From NCBI RefSeq assembly GCF_001655685.1, contig NZ_LYVF01000009.1, forward strand, positions 59,417 through 123,416: DNA of 64,000 nt. The letters are read 5' to 3'. The stretch comes from Desulfotomaculum copahuensis. GTDB lineage: Bacteria; Bacillota; Desulfotomaculia; Desulfotomaculales; Desulfovirgulaceae. A program made the translations under genes and the position numbers. The notes under the pieces were generated by a model. That model saw only the letters and a program-made list of their open reading frames with translations, ran no database searches and was not told the origin of the DNA. Shown here one piece after another: positions 48,448 through 57,528 of the stretch. Position 1 is the stretch's first letter. Each line of letters begins with the position of its first letter.

Positions 48448-49093
48448 ACTTTTAACCGATGCCGTCTTCGGCCGGGGGGATGGGGTGGCCGGCGGGGTGG
48501 ACGCAGAGGTCTCTCACGACCAGTGGGGACTCCCTTATCTGGGAGGCCGGGCCTTGAAAGGTGTCCTTCAGGAAGAGTGCGCCAATATCATTTTTGCTTT
48601 AAGATTGCAAGGCAAATGGGATGAGAGCCTCCGGCAGGCGGCCCAAAGGCTGTTCGGCTGTCCCGGCAGCAGCGCCGGTGACCAGTCCATCATGCACGTT
48701 GGAGACGCCCGCCTGCCTGAGAAATTGCGGAAGGCGGTGGAAAGCGGCGTCGGGCGGGAGGAACTCGAGCCCGGCCAGGTGCTGGAGTCTCTTACAGCGA
48801 TCCGCCGGCAGACGGCCGTCAGCGCTGAAACCGGCGCCTCGCGGGACGAGATGCTGCGTTCTGTGCGGGTAATCCTGCGGGAGACTGTTTTTGAAGCGCC
48901 CCTGACTTTTTACGTGGAACCCGGGCCGGGGGAGTTGGCTCTTCTGGCTGCCTGCGTGAAGGCCCTCCGGCGGGCCGGCACCGGGCGCAACCGGGGTTTG
49001 GGTGAGCTCAAGGCATTGCTTTGCGACCACAACATGGCGGACGTAACACAGAAGTATTTTGGCGTTTTTCAAAGGGAGGTGCTGCGATGCTAG
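48422..49093 (+). CDS. Small Cas7-type RAMP (Csm3-like), type III-D backbone
   Basis: The 223-residue product has the Csm3-like start LKFKLLTDAVFGRGDGVAGG. The candidate catalytic Asp lies in EVSHDQWGLPYLGGRALKGV near 24-43, and a C-terminal Gly-rich loop RRAGTGRNRGLGELKALL lies near 189-206. Backbone Asp residues of this type cut target RNA every six bases in type III complexes. The ATG at 48422 follows GGAGGTGG inside the end of cas10. It overlaps csx10 by 7 bases. Confidence 0.82.
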   Translation: MQTMWLKFKLLTDAVFGRGDGVAGGVDAEVSHDQWGLPYLGGRALKGVLQEECANIIFALRLQGKWDESLRQAAQRLFGCPGSSAGDQSIMHVGDARLPEKLRKAVESGVGREELEPGQVLESLTAIRRQTAVSAETGASRDEMLRSVRVILRETVFEAPLTFYVEPGPGELALLAACVKALRRAGTGRNRGLGELKALLCDHNMADVTQKYFGVFQREVLRC

Positions 49094-50685
49094 CCTATAC
49101 CTTTACCATAACTCTTCTGGAACCTCTTTTGGTCACCCGGATGGGCGCAGGCGACCCCAACAGCGCCGTCAGCTTCAACTTCATCCCGGGCAGTGTGCTG
49201 CGCGGCGCCCTTATCAACCGGTACATCCGCCGGGAGAAACGGGGTGGAAAAGTAGATGCTGCTGAAAGTCAGTTCCGCCGGATGTTTTTTAATGAAACCG
49301 TATGCATTTTAAACGCCTATCCCGTCACCGGCAGAGGCGGGCGCAGCCTGCCCACCCCCTTTTCCTGGCACGCGGAAAAGGATACAGAAGAACCAGCTTT
49401 TGACTTTGCAGTCAAAGACGTAACTGATCAGGCCGTAGTTTGGAAACATGTTGACAAGCCTTTTTGTGATGTGGAAGAAACTGGGGCAAACGAACTGTGC
49501 GCGGAATTTTACCAGCCTGACTGGCACCTGAGCCTGCACATTGACCGGGGTGACCGGCAGCGGGTGAATCGTCCCGGGACGAGCAATGTCTTTCGATACC
49601 AGGCCCTGGCGCCGGGTGAGAGATACCGCGCTGCCATTGTTTTTACGAAAGAGCTGCCTGCAGCCGAAGCTGGTTCTTTTAAAAATGAGTTCGAGAGGCT
49701 GGTTTTCCGGGGAGCGGAATTCAGTCTGGGCGGTTCACACCTGGCCGGCTACGGCAGGGTGGAGATCGGTGATGCGTCATGGGAGGACCACTGGCGGGAA
49801 TACGACCCCGTGGGAGAGGATACGGGCGAGGTGGTGGTAACTCTTTTAAGTGATGCTCTTGTTCGGGACGGGAAGACCGGCAATTGGGCAGCGGACCTGG
49901 AACCCGCCCTTCATGTGCCCGGCCAGGAAAAATTGAGAGCTTTCAAGCGCACCCGCATTGTGGGCGGCTTCAACCGCACCTGGAACCTGCCCCTTCCCCA
50001 GTCCATGGCCATCCAGGCCGGCAGTGTTTTTATTTACAGATATAGTAAGGAGCTTATGGATCGCCTGAAAAAACTGGTCGTAACCGGCATTGGCGAAAGA
50101 CGCGTAGAGGGATTCGGACGCCTGGCGGTGAACTGGCACCGGACCGAAGAGATAACCGTGCGGGGAAAAGCTGCCGAAGATCAGAGTCCGCGCTATGTTT
50201 TAGGTGAAGACGACGGGGAGGCCCGCTTCCTTGCTGAAATAATGGTGAAGCGGATGCTCCGGGCGAAATTGGACGAATATCTGGCAGGCGCCATACAGCG
50301 CATAGCCATCAAATCCCTCCCCAACAGAAGCCAGGTTTCCAGATTGCGAACCGTGCTGAGGCAGGCAATCGGCGAAAAGAAAATAGAGCCGTTGCTCGAT
50401 CACCTGGAAAAGATGAAGAAAACGGCTTCTATACAGTTCAGCAGGGCAGTTGTGCAAGATGGTTTGTTGGAACAGACGCTGGCAAAATGGGTAAAAGAAA
50501 TGGCCGGGAATCTTGACGGGATGTGGGATATCCTCGGAGTGGAAAAGAAAAAACTGCCCTCGGTGGGGGGACTTAAGCCGGAGTTGACCCCTGAACTGGC
50601 CCTGGAATACACCGTCCGGTTGATTGATGGTGTGCTGGGTAAAGCGGTAAAGGAGGAACGGAGCCGTGCAGGAAGCCAGATGTAA
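49087..50685 (+). CDS. csx10: Csx10, type III-D RAMP (Cas5-like, with helical C-terminus)
   Basis: The 532-residue product has the Csx10 start FTITLLEPLLVTRMGAGDPN then VSFNFIPGSVLRGALINRYI near 28-47, ILNAYPVTGRGGRSLPTPFS near 75-94, and two further RAMP-like Gly-rich patches (SLGGSHLAGYGRVEIG near 216-231; GIGERRVEGFGRLAVNWH near 336-353). Residues about 380-532 are predicted helical and basic (KLDEYLAGAIQRIAIKSLPN) and may act as the missing small subunit, as in III-Dv complexes with a Cas7-Cas5-Cas11 fusion; this is inference. GGGAGGTGCTGCG precedes the ATG. Confidence 0.82.
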   Translation: MLAYTFTITLLEPLLVTRMGAGDPNSAVSFNFIPGSVLRGALINRYIRREKRGGKVDAAESQFRRMFFNETVCILNAYPVTGRGGRSLPTPFSWHAEKDTEEPAFDFAVKDVTDQAVVWKHVDKPFCDVEETGANELCAEFYQPDWHLSLHIDRGDRQRVNRPGTSNVFRYQALAPGERYRAAIVFTKELPAAEAGSFKNEFERLVFRGAEFSLGGSHLAGYGRVEIGDASWEDHWREYDPVGEDTGEVVVTLLSDALVRDGKTGNWAADLEPALHVPGQEKLRAFKRTRIVGGFNRTWNLPLPQSMAIQAGSVFIYRYSKELMDRLKKLVVTGIGERRVEGFGRLAVNWHRTEEITVRGKAAEDQSPRYVLGEDDGEARFLAEIMVKRMLRAKLDEYLAGAIQRIAIKSLPNRSQVSRLRTVLRQAIGEKKIEPLLDHLEKMKKTASIQFSRAVVQDGLLEQTLAKWVKEMAGNLDGMWDILGVEKKKLPSVGGLKPELTPELALEYTVRLIDGVLGKAVKEERSRAGSQM

Positions 50686-52177
50686 ATGGATGCATAGCCG
50701 CGAGATCCGCGAGCGCATTGTGATCACCGGCCGGCTGGTACTGGAAACTCCGGCCCACTTTGGGGGAGATGGTGGGATTACCATGGTGGACATGCCCCTT
50801 CACCGGGACTCCCTGACAGGCCGCGCCGTCCTCACAGGCGCATCCCTGGCCGGAGCTTTGCGTAACTACCTGCGGGAGCGGGAGCAGGGCTACCGGGCGG
50901 ATGGTAAGAAGGGCAGCCTGGAAAATACCTTACTCGGTTTTCAAAAAGACGACGAAGGCGAACAAAGCTGGCTTATAGTCAGCGACGTCCTGGCGGAGGA
51001 AAATCCCTTTCCGGCGGGTGATGAAGCCAACGGGAAATTTACTGATGAAACGGCGCACGGGAACAAAAGTGCTGGTTACCAAATTGAGTTACGGGATGGG
51101 GTAGCCGTCAACGCGGCAACCCGTGTTGCGGAAGATAAGAAAAAATACGATTGGGAATTGCTGGCAGCCGGCGCTGGATTCCCCTTGCGCCTGGAACTTC
51201 TGGTTAAGGAAGGTGACCGGGAAAAGCTGTTGCACGGGCTGGCTATAACACTGCAGGGGCTGGAGAGGGGGGAGATAGCCCTGGGAGCCCGTAAAAACCG
51301 GGGCTTCGGCCGCTGCCGGGTGAACTGGTGGGAAGTGCACCATTATAACCTGGGCAGGCCGGAAGGGCTTTGGGCATGGTTGTCCGGCGGCGAAGGCGAA
51401 AAGGCCGGCGGCCCCCGGATCAGTGAACTGTTGAACGTGCCTGATGCCGACCTGGACAGGCGGGGGCTCTTTTCTTTGGACGCCATCTTTACCCTGGACG
51501 GCTCTCTGATTATCAGGTCCGGTTCGGGCGGGGCGGACGATCCGGATGCGGTGCACTTACGGTCTTTTCGGCTTAAGCGGCACCGCCCGGTGCCGGTGTT
51601 GAGCGGTACGAGCCTGGCCGGCGCGTTGCGGGCCCGGGCGCTGCGCATCGCCAGGACTATTGGCCCAGAGGAAAATGCCACCGATCTGGTCAATGGACTT
51701 TTCGGCCCGCCCGGAGAAAGCAGGGCTCCCCGGGCCGGCCGCCTGGCGGTGGAGGAGACCGAAATCGTCGCACCGCTGGAACAGGTGGTGAACCGGGTAA
51801 AGATAGACCGTTTTACCGGCGGCGCTTTCCCGGCAGCCCTCTTCAACGAGCAGCCGCTTTATGGCCTGGATGAAACAAGGGTAAAGGTGAAACTAACGGT
51901 CCAGAATCCGGAGGAAGAAGAGATCGGGCTTTTGCTGTTGTTGCTGAAGGACCTGTGGACCGGCGACCTGCCCCTGGGCGGCGGGGCCGGTATCGGCAGG
52001 GGGCGGCTGAGGGGGCTGGAAGCAAGAGTTGCTTGCATAAACAACGGCCGGCTGGAAAAGGAATGGCTATTGAGAGAAACTTCGGTCAACCAGTTAATTA
52101 TCGAAGGCGGGCCACCGGAAGAACTTGAAAAACATGTGCGGGCATTTGTAAGGAGGATGGAGGAAAATGGCCTGTAA
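50666..52177 (+). CDS. Double Cas7-type RAMP (two Csm3-like domains in one chain)
   Basis: The 503-residue product repeats the RAMP fold twice. Domain 1 (about 1-230) has MPLHRDSLTGRAVLTGASLA near 43-62 then GALRNYL, and a Gly-rich ALGARKNRGFGRCRVNWW near 203-220. Domain 2 (about 265-470) has KRHRPVPVLSGTSLAGALRA near 303-322 and DLPLGGGAGIGRGRLRGLEA near 433-452. Domain 1 keeps an Asp (HRDS) where Csm3 has its catalytic Asp; domain 2 has none at that position. The arrangement matches the Cas7-2x subunit of type III-Dv. GTG start after AAAGGAGGAACGGAGCC; overlaps csx10 and csx19. Confidence 0.83.
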   Translation: MQEARCKWMHSREIRERIVITGRLVLETPAHFGGDGGITMVDMPLHRDSLTGRAVLTGASLAGALRNYLREREQGYRADGKKGSLENTLLGFQKDDEGEQSWLIVSDVLAEENPFPAGDEANGKFTDETAHGNKSAGYQIELRDGVAVNAATRVAEDKKKYDWELLAAGAGFPLRLELLVKEGDREKLLHGLAITLQGLERGEIALGARKNRGFGRCRVNWWEVHHYNLGRPEGLWAWLSGGEGEKAGGPRISELLNVPDADLDRRGLFSLDAIFTLDGSLIIRSGSGGADDPDAVHLRSFRLKRHRPVPVLSGTSLAGALRARALRIARTIGPEENATDLVNGLFGPPGESRAPRAGRLAVEETEIVAPLEQVVNRVKIDRFTGGAFPAALFNEQPLYGLDETRVKVKLTVQNPEEEEIGLLLLLLKDLWTGDLPLGGGAGIGRGRLRGLEARVACINNGRLEKEWLLRETSVNQLIIEGGPPEELEKHVRAFVRRMEENGL

Positions 52178-52727
52178 GATGACCGCAGGTTTGGTAAAAA
52201 TTGATTGTCTGCCGGTTCCGGCAGGACTGGAAAATGATATTAAGGACTGGTTCTGCCGGCAGAGCCGCCTTTACGGCCTGCGCTGGTTTTTAGCCCATGC
52301 GGATGACGGGGTGATCTGGGGCGAAAGCAGGGAGGCGGGACTTGCCCTCTCCGGCGATTCTTTTCCGGAGGTTTCCCCTCCTTTGAGGGCGGTCACGCTG
52401 CAGCAGGCCCGCCTTTTCGGAAAAGAGGGAGAGCTGTTTTTGTGGCAGGACGGCGGTGACCGGCGGGCCAGGCTGATACGGGACGGCGTGGGGGAGGAGA
52501 AAGAATATTATGATGAAGACCAACTCCTGTGGGGTAATAAGCTTGAATGCTGGAAAGACGGCTTTGCCTTGTTGCGGCAGGGCAGCGAAGGACTGCTCCA
52601 TGCCCCGCCGCTGCCGGAAGGGGCTGAGCTGCCGGTAAGGCTTAAAGTGCGTCACTATATAGATTACGACTCCGACGACGGCCAGGCTTTTATTGCCTTT
52701 AGCCGCCTGGTGTCCTTGAAATATTGA
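52167..52727 (+). CDS. csx19: Csx19 (TIGR03984-like), type III-D accessory subunit
   Basis: The 186-residue product shows RLYGLRWFLAHADDGVIWGE near 35-54 and VTLQQARLFGKEGELFLWQD near 77-96 then RRARLIRDG, followed by an acidic C-terminal half and HYIDYDSDDGQAFIAFSRL near 165-183. The pattern matches the Csx19 family found only in III-D loci; its role is structural in the one characterised complex. GGAGGAAA precedes the ATG, which overlaps the double RAMP gene by 11 bases. Confidence 0.78.
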   Translation: MACKMTAGLVKIDCLPVPAGLENDIKDWFCRQSRLYGLRWFLAHADDGVIWGESREAGLALSGDSFPEVSPPLRAVTLQQARLFGKEGELFLWQDGGDRRARLIRDGVGEEKEYYDEDQLLWGNKLECWKDGFALLRQGSEGLLHAPPLPEGAELPVRLKVRHYIDYDSDDGQAFIAFSRLVSLKY

Positions 52728-52749
52728 CGTAAAAGGAAGTGAATCCAAG

Positions 52750-54750
52750 GTGAACCCGAGACACGAGAGCCCTAAAGACCCACGCCGTGTAGCCCGCGCC
52801 CCTTATAATTTTGTCCCCCTGCCGGAAAGAGTGGTGACAGTTGATGTCGGTAGTCTGCCCGGACATGACGTCTACACCTGCAACAACGGTTACATCGACT
52901 GTACCCTCACTGTGGAGACGCCCCTTTACATCCGGTCGGCCATGAGCCCGGACTTTTTCAAAAAATACGGGGATAAGGAATTTCACGAGCTGGCTGAAGA
53001 TCATAAGAACGAGCGGGCCCGTTTTTTTTCCACCAACGGTCCCGGCCGGCCGCCGCAGCCGGTGATACCGGGAAGCAGCCTGCGGGGTATGACGCGGTCG
53101 CTTTTGGAGATTGCATCTTTTGGCAAGATGCAGTGGGTGGCCGGGGAACCCGGGGTGACTTTCCGCGCGGTGGCGGCCTCTCAGAAAAAGGATCCCCTGG
53201 CGGCGGTCTATCGCAGCATGATGACCGGTGTCAAGGCAGGCTACCTTGAGAAAAAAAGAAACGACTGGTTTATCATTCCGGCACTTGAGCCCGTAAAATG
53301 CGGATTGGCCGCGAAAAAGCCTTATAAGCCTTACCTGGAAGTGAAAGACAAAAAAATAACGGGACTGCGGGGCTTTATTAAACTGGAAGATCCAGAATAC
53401 ATTCCTCAGTATCATGACATTAGTTTTGACGGAAAAATAATAAAGGGAAAGTTCGTCGTTCAGAAAATTGGGGCAAGAAATGCCGGTTACAAGTATAAAG
53501 GGGTTCTCGTCTGCACCGGCAGCATGCGGGAAACAGCAGGGGAGGCGGCCAGCCAGGAGCAGAAAACCCGAAGAACCACCCATGTTATTGTACTGGAAAA
53601 AGATAATGGAGCAAATCCTTTGAAGATCGAAAAAAATGTTCTGGAAGATTACAAGAATACGCTGACTCCTTTCCAAAAAGAAAAGCCGTTTGACAGGGAG
53701 TATGGATGTCTTGTAGATGGTCGTCCAGTTTTCTATATTCTGGAAAACCGCCGGGTTTTCTTTTTCGGGCACTGTCCAAATTTTAGAATACCAGCCATTC
53801 CGGAACAATTGAATCGTGCTGCCACCCCACGTGACTTTGTTCCCCTGGCTCTGCGCGGAGAAGGAGAACTGGACATGGCAGAAGCCATATTCGGCTTTGC
53901 ACCTTCTGCCGCCAAAGAAGTTAAAGAAAAGATAACAGACGGTCGGTCCGGGCGGGTCTTTTTCACCGATGCCCGTCTTCTGCCGGCTCCAGGCGGCTGC
54001 TTGTCGGCAGAAAAGCCGGTTCCGCCGAAAGTGCTCAGTTCGCCAAAGCCCACGGCTTTTCAGCATTATCTCACCCAGTCGGAGCCGGATAATCCCAGTA
54101 GGCTTTGCCACTATGCCAGCCCGCTGCACGCAACGGTCATAAGGGGGCATAAGCTTTACTGGCATAAAGGTTGCGTCAACCTAAAGGACATAGTGGAATC
54201 TGATAAAGAAAAAATGAAGCGGTTTTTTAAACAGTATACCCGTATCATACCGGTGAAGCCCGGAGTGAAATTCACTTTCCGTATTTACTTTGAAAATTTA
54301 AAAGACGAAGAACTGGGAGCCTTGCTTTGGGTGCTGATGCTTCCCGGTAAAAAGGGGATAGGGTACCGCCATAAGCTAGGGATGGGCAAGCCCTTGGGCA
54401 TGGGGACGGTGAAAATTGTACCGGAGTTGAACTTGATGGAACGTAAGAGCCGCTATATGAAATTGATGCAGAATGGTATCTGGTACCAGGGAGATGTTGT
54501 CAATAAGAGCCCGGAACAATTGATGAAAGCTTTTGAGTCAAAAATCTTAGAAGCCATTGACTCTACCGACAAAGAAAACGCCGATTGTCTGGCTGACACC
54601 GGACGTATCATGAGGCTTTTGAAGATCTTGGAGTGGCCAGGGCCGCCTCGGGAAAGTACTGGCTATATGGAACTCAGTTCCTTCAAGGATCGCAGGGTTC
54701 TGCCGGACCCCCTTGATATTGATAAATCCGATAGAGATGGATCATTATAA
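52750..54750 (+). CDS. Large RAMP protein (TIGR03986-like, Cas7 with insertion), type III-D
   Basis: The 666-residue product starts RRVARAPYNFVPLPERVVTV at 12-31, then a RAMP domain with CTLTVETPLYIRSA near 51-64 and GRPPQPVIPGSSLRGMTRSL near 98-117. A long lysine-rich insertion follows (about 150-480), and a C-terminal Gly-rich loop LPGKKGIGYRHKLGMGKPLG near 533-552. No Asp precedes the PGSS loop, so this subunit may not cut RNA. It fits the Cas7-insertion subunit of III-Dv. The GTG start lies after AAAGGAAG. Confidence 0.8.
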   Translation: MNPRHESPKDPRRVARAPYNFVPLPERVVTVDVGSLPGHDVYTCNNGYIDCTLTVETPLYIRSAMSPDFFKKYGDKEFHELAEDHKNERARFFSTNGPGRPPQPVIPGSSLRGMTRSLLEIASFGKMQWVAGEPGVTFRAVAASQKKDPLAAVYRSMMTGVKAGYLEKKRNDWFIIPALEPVKCGLAAKKPYKPYLEVKDKKITGLRGFIKLEDPEYIPQYHDISFDGKIIKGKFVVQKIGARNAGYKYKGVLVCTGSMRETAGEAASQEQKTRRTTHVIVLEKDNGANPLKIEKNVLEDYKNTLTPFQKEKPFDREYGCLVDGRPVFYILENRRVFFFGHCPNFRIPAIPEQLNRAATPRDFVPLALRGEGELDMAEAIFGFAPSAAKEVKEKITDGRSGRVFFTDARLLPAPGGCLSAEKPVPPKVLSSPKPTAFQHYLTQSEPDNPSRLCHYASPLHATVIRGHKLYWHKGCVNLKDIVESDKEKMKRFFKQYTRIIPVKPGVKFTFRIYFENLKDEELGALLWVLMLPGKKGIGYRHKLGMGKPLGMGTVKIVPELNLMERKSRYMKLMQNGIWYQGDVVNKSPEQLMKAFESKILEAIDSTDKENADCLADTGRIMRLLKILEWPGPPRESTGYMELSSFKDRRVLPDPLDIDKSDRDGSL

Positions 54751-54861
54751 GAATGTTTCCGGGGAATGGTATAGTCAAATATCTAATTGAAAAGGAAGAC
54801 GGAAAAGGAATTATGATAAAAATACATCGGGAATTTATTCCTGAACGAGGGAAGTGAAACA

Positions 54862-55119
54862 ATGCTCTACCTCGTTCGTTGTTCAACCTTCGAGGACATT
54901 GTCACGGCCGTCAAGCAGGCGGATGAAATGGTGGTGAATATCACTGGCGGTACCACGGCCATGCAGCATACCGTGCAGCAGGTGGCCGCCCTTGCTGCGG
55001 ATCTGGGCCGGGCGGTCCGGCGGGCGGACCTGGTGGACCGGCGCCTGCCGCAGGAGCAGAGGGACGACCCCTATGTGCTGGGTGAGCTGATCTGGCTGGA
55101 CAGGGAAAGAAGGGAGTGA
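54862..55119 (+). pseudogene. Truncated CARF-domain protein (remnant)
   Basis: The 85-residue frame contains only the second half of a CARF Rossmann fold: DEMVVNITGGTTAMQHTVQQ near 21-40 and DDPYVLGELIWLDRERRE at the end. The upstream stretch back to the previous stop adds 14 codons with no CARF N-terminus. GAGGGAAGTGAAACA precedes the ATG, so it may still be translated. With the cmr1 fragment 7 bases later it looks like the scar of a deleted type III-B module. Confidence 0.65.
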
Positions 55120-55126
55120 AAGTATT

Positions 55127-55291
55127 GTGCCTGTAGGAAGAATAACTTTTGAGTGCCGCGTTTTGACGCCGATGTTTATAGCCGGAGCGGACGGTCTGAC
55201 ACCGGAGTTCCGCGCCCCTTCGCTGAAAGGCGCCATGCGCTTTTGGTGGCGGGCCGTTCAGGCGGAAGATGGTTTTAAGCTTGATAGGTAG
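55127..55291 (+). pseudogene. cmr1: N-terminal fragment of cmr1 (type III-B RAMP)
   Basis: A GTG at 55127 after GGGAG opens a 54-codon frame. The start ITFECRVLTPMFIAGADGLT is followed by PEFRAPSLKGAMRFWWRAVQ. This is the signature Cmr1 N-terminus (TPMF, RAPSLKGxxRFWWRA). The frame then changes to unrelated residues (DGFKLDR) and stops at 55291. The other 300 or so residues, and cmr2-cmr6, are absent. It is too short for standard gene finders. Confidence 0.75.
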
Positions 55292-55332
55292 AAAAGTCTT
55301 TTTCAATTTTATCTTATAAGGTGGTGAAACAG

Positions 55333-57435
55333 GTGTTTATAGAAAAACTAATCTCTACCGGCAGACCTTTCCTGGCCTACGGCATGACTCCTGCCGAGAC
55401 ACTCCATCAGGTTACGGACGTCTCCACCGATGGAAGGTTTCTGGAAAATGTTATCGTTGTTGAGCTGGCCCCTGGGGAGGAATGTCTGAGGTGGGGTGTC
55501 CTGCCACTCATGACCTGGGGCGATTATGAGGAACTGGAAAGTGAGGTGAAAAAGAAAAGCGCAAAGAAAAAAAAGACGGTGTTCATGCCGGATACCGCCC
55601 GCGGACTGGCCCTGCCCTATGCCCTGGCTTCCGGAGGCAATCCCACAGTACCCCAGGGGCGGTACGGGGTGGCCGTCTACCCGGCATACCCGAACAGCAT
55701 GGCTAAATTGACGGCTCCTGGCGAGGTCGTAAAGTTTCTCGACAAGCGGCTGGATAAAACCCTTGACTTGCCAGTTAGTTTAAGTGAAAGGGATCTGGAA
55801 GCCGTTGCCGGCCGGCTCAGCAGCCTGGTGGAGCAAGTAGAGGCGAAGGCAGCAGATAAGCGGAATCAGGGGTATGCCCTGATTGCCCTGGTATTCCCCG
55901 AAACCGGCGGATCTTATCTTTATATGGATAAGGCGCCGCCGAAGGGTGACCGCCGGCACATCCTGGTCGGTGAGAGCATGCTTTGTCCCGGTCAATATAT
56001 CGTCGCCGACACCGCCCGGTTGGAAAAATGCTTTTGGGAATCCAAGATGGCCGAGGGAATGGAGAAGGGACAGCGGGAAAAATGCTCCATCTGCGGCAAA
56101 GAAGAGGCGTCGGTTTCACCTTATTGCAAGGCCTGGAATTGGCTGAGTTACACCTGGGATGCGCCCCTCCCGGAAAATTTCCGCGGTGACACTCCGGACC
56201 TGGCCGGGGCAGTGGGCGCGCTCTGCCGGACATGTTATTCTTCCCTGATTATGGGTGCGGGCATTTTTAACGAGATTTCCGCTTCTTTACCATACTATTT
56301 GACGAAAGAGTTGTTCATTCCGGTCGCCTCGGCCGGCGGCAGGGATGCGGCCAGAAAATCCAGAACCAGGCCTCCGGCAGTTTTCGGGTGCGCCCTTGTC
56401 CTGCCCTTCCGCGGGGGGATGGATGCCGCTGAAAGCGGGGAGATGCTCAAAGAAGCGCTGGACGTTTTTCGCAGCAAGAACCTGCGTAAAGGTAAAAACG
56501 ACCTGTCCATCGCCGCCATTACCGGATTTGAAGCGGTTCTGCCGGGCGACTTCAACAGTGACGACTACCGCCTCACCATTGTCTACTACCAGGCATCCCA
56601 GGCTGATGTCCAACTACGGGCGGTGATCGAGGATGTCCTGCCCTCCACAGTGGGAACACTGACCGGCTATATGCCCCGGGTAGCCGACGAGGCAGCGGAA
56701 ATCAAGAAGAAAATAGCCGTTACGGAATCTGATTTCACAGCTGACAACTACCGGTCGCTGATCTATATCTTAATCAGGGCCTACGGCGGCGGTTACCTGT
56801 GGCACACCCTGCGTTCCGTTTTAAACCGGCGGCCGGTGAGCCGGGAAAGGTTTGTCCGGGGGACCGCCCTGCGCATGAACGGCTATGCCGGCCGGCCTGA
56901 TGACAGCTCCTTCTGGGGGTTGCGGGAAGAAGTGGCCTTTTACCTGGCTTTCCGGAAGTTTTTAAATTTCTACAATACCGCTATTTTAAAGGAGGGTTAC
57001 ACTGTGCCGGACTGGCGTCAGATGCTGGACAAGATTGCCAATACCACTCCCGACCAATTGATTTTTAATGATGTAGAAGAACTGGGTTTTGCCGCCGGGT
57101 ATCTCACCAACCGTTTTGGCCGCTGGTTCTATTACAAAACCGGCGGGAGCAGTGAGAAGAAAGCGGAGGGGAAGGATTTTATCAAGCACAGGGTGATGAC
57201 TTTTGGCTCAAAGCTGACTCCGGATATGGTCTGGCGCAAAGCCTTGAGCCGCTTTCAGGAATACGCCGTCAAACTGGACATTAATTTAACTGATGATTTT
57301 CGCCGCCGCGCCGGAGTGGTAGAGAGCGAATACAGACGTCTGCGTCAGCAGGTGGAAAGAAACCGGGATGAATTCATCGGCGCCTTTTGGAGCGGTTATA
57401 TGCTTGCTTCCGAGGCTGCCAAAAAAGGAAACTAA
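55333..57435 (+). CDS. cas8b: Type I-B Cascade large subunit Cas8b (second copy, TM1802-like)
   Basis: The 700-residue product has an N-terminal region with a Lys-rich patch (EVKKKSAKKKKTVFM near 71-85), a zinc ribbon (KCSICGKEEAS near 254 and ALCRTCYSSL near 299), and a helical C-terminus ending IGAFWSGYMLASEAAKKGN. The last block, a small protein-like end in which FxGxxxGYxLA resembles Cas8b C-termini, also occurs in the first copy in a different form. The GTG at 55333 is seven bases after AAGGTGG; an in-frame GTG at 55321 lacks a ribosome site. It begins the second I-B operon. Confidence 0.82.
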   Translation: MFIEKLISTGRPFLAYGMTPAETLHQVTDVSTDGRFLENVIVVELAPGEECLRWGVLPLMTWGDYEELESEVKKKSAKKKKTVFMPDTARGLALPYALASGGNPTVPQGRYGVAVYPAYPNSMAKLTAPGEVVKFLDKRLDKTLDLPVSLSERDLEAVAGRLSSLVEQVEAKAADKRNQGYALIALVFPETGGSYLYMDKAPPKGDRRHILVGESMLCPGQYIVADTARLEKCFWESKMAEGMEKGQREKCSICGKEEASVSPYCKAWNWLSYTWDAPLPENFRGDTPDLAGAVGALCRTCYSSLIMGAGIFNEISASLPYYLTKELFIPVASAGGRDAARKSRTRPPAVFGCALVLPFRGGMDAAESGEMLKEALDVFRSKNLRKGKNDLSIAAITGFEAVLPGDFNSDDYRLTIVYYQASQADVQLRAVIEDVLPSTVGTLTGYMPRVADEAAEIKKKIAVTESDFTADNYRSLIYILIRAYGGGYLWHTLRSVLNRRPVSRERFVRGTALRMNGYAGRPDDSSFWGLREEVAFYLAFRKFLNFYNTAILKEGYTVPDWRQMLDKIANTTPDQLIFNDVEELGFAAGYLTNRFGRWFYYKTGGSSEKKAEGKDFIKHRVMTFGSKLTPDMVWRKALSRFQEYAVKLDINLTDDFRRRAGVVESEYRRLRQQVERNRDEFIGAFWSGYMLASEAAKKGN

Positions 57436-57528
57436 ACGATAGTAGTGCATTTTTAGTGCGCAGCGGTTGTTCCACAAACATGCTTTTATCGTGTGTTATG
57501 TAAAAAATTATTTAAGGAGGGCTATTAA

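Noticed and set aside
52699..54165. 488-codon minus-strand frame opposite the large III-D RAMP gene
   Set aside because: It lies fully within a well-supported cas gene on the other strand and has no recognisable domain.
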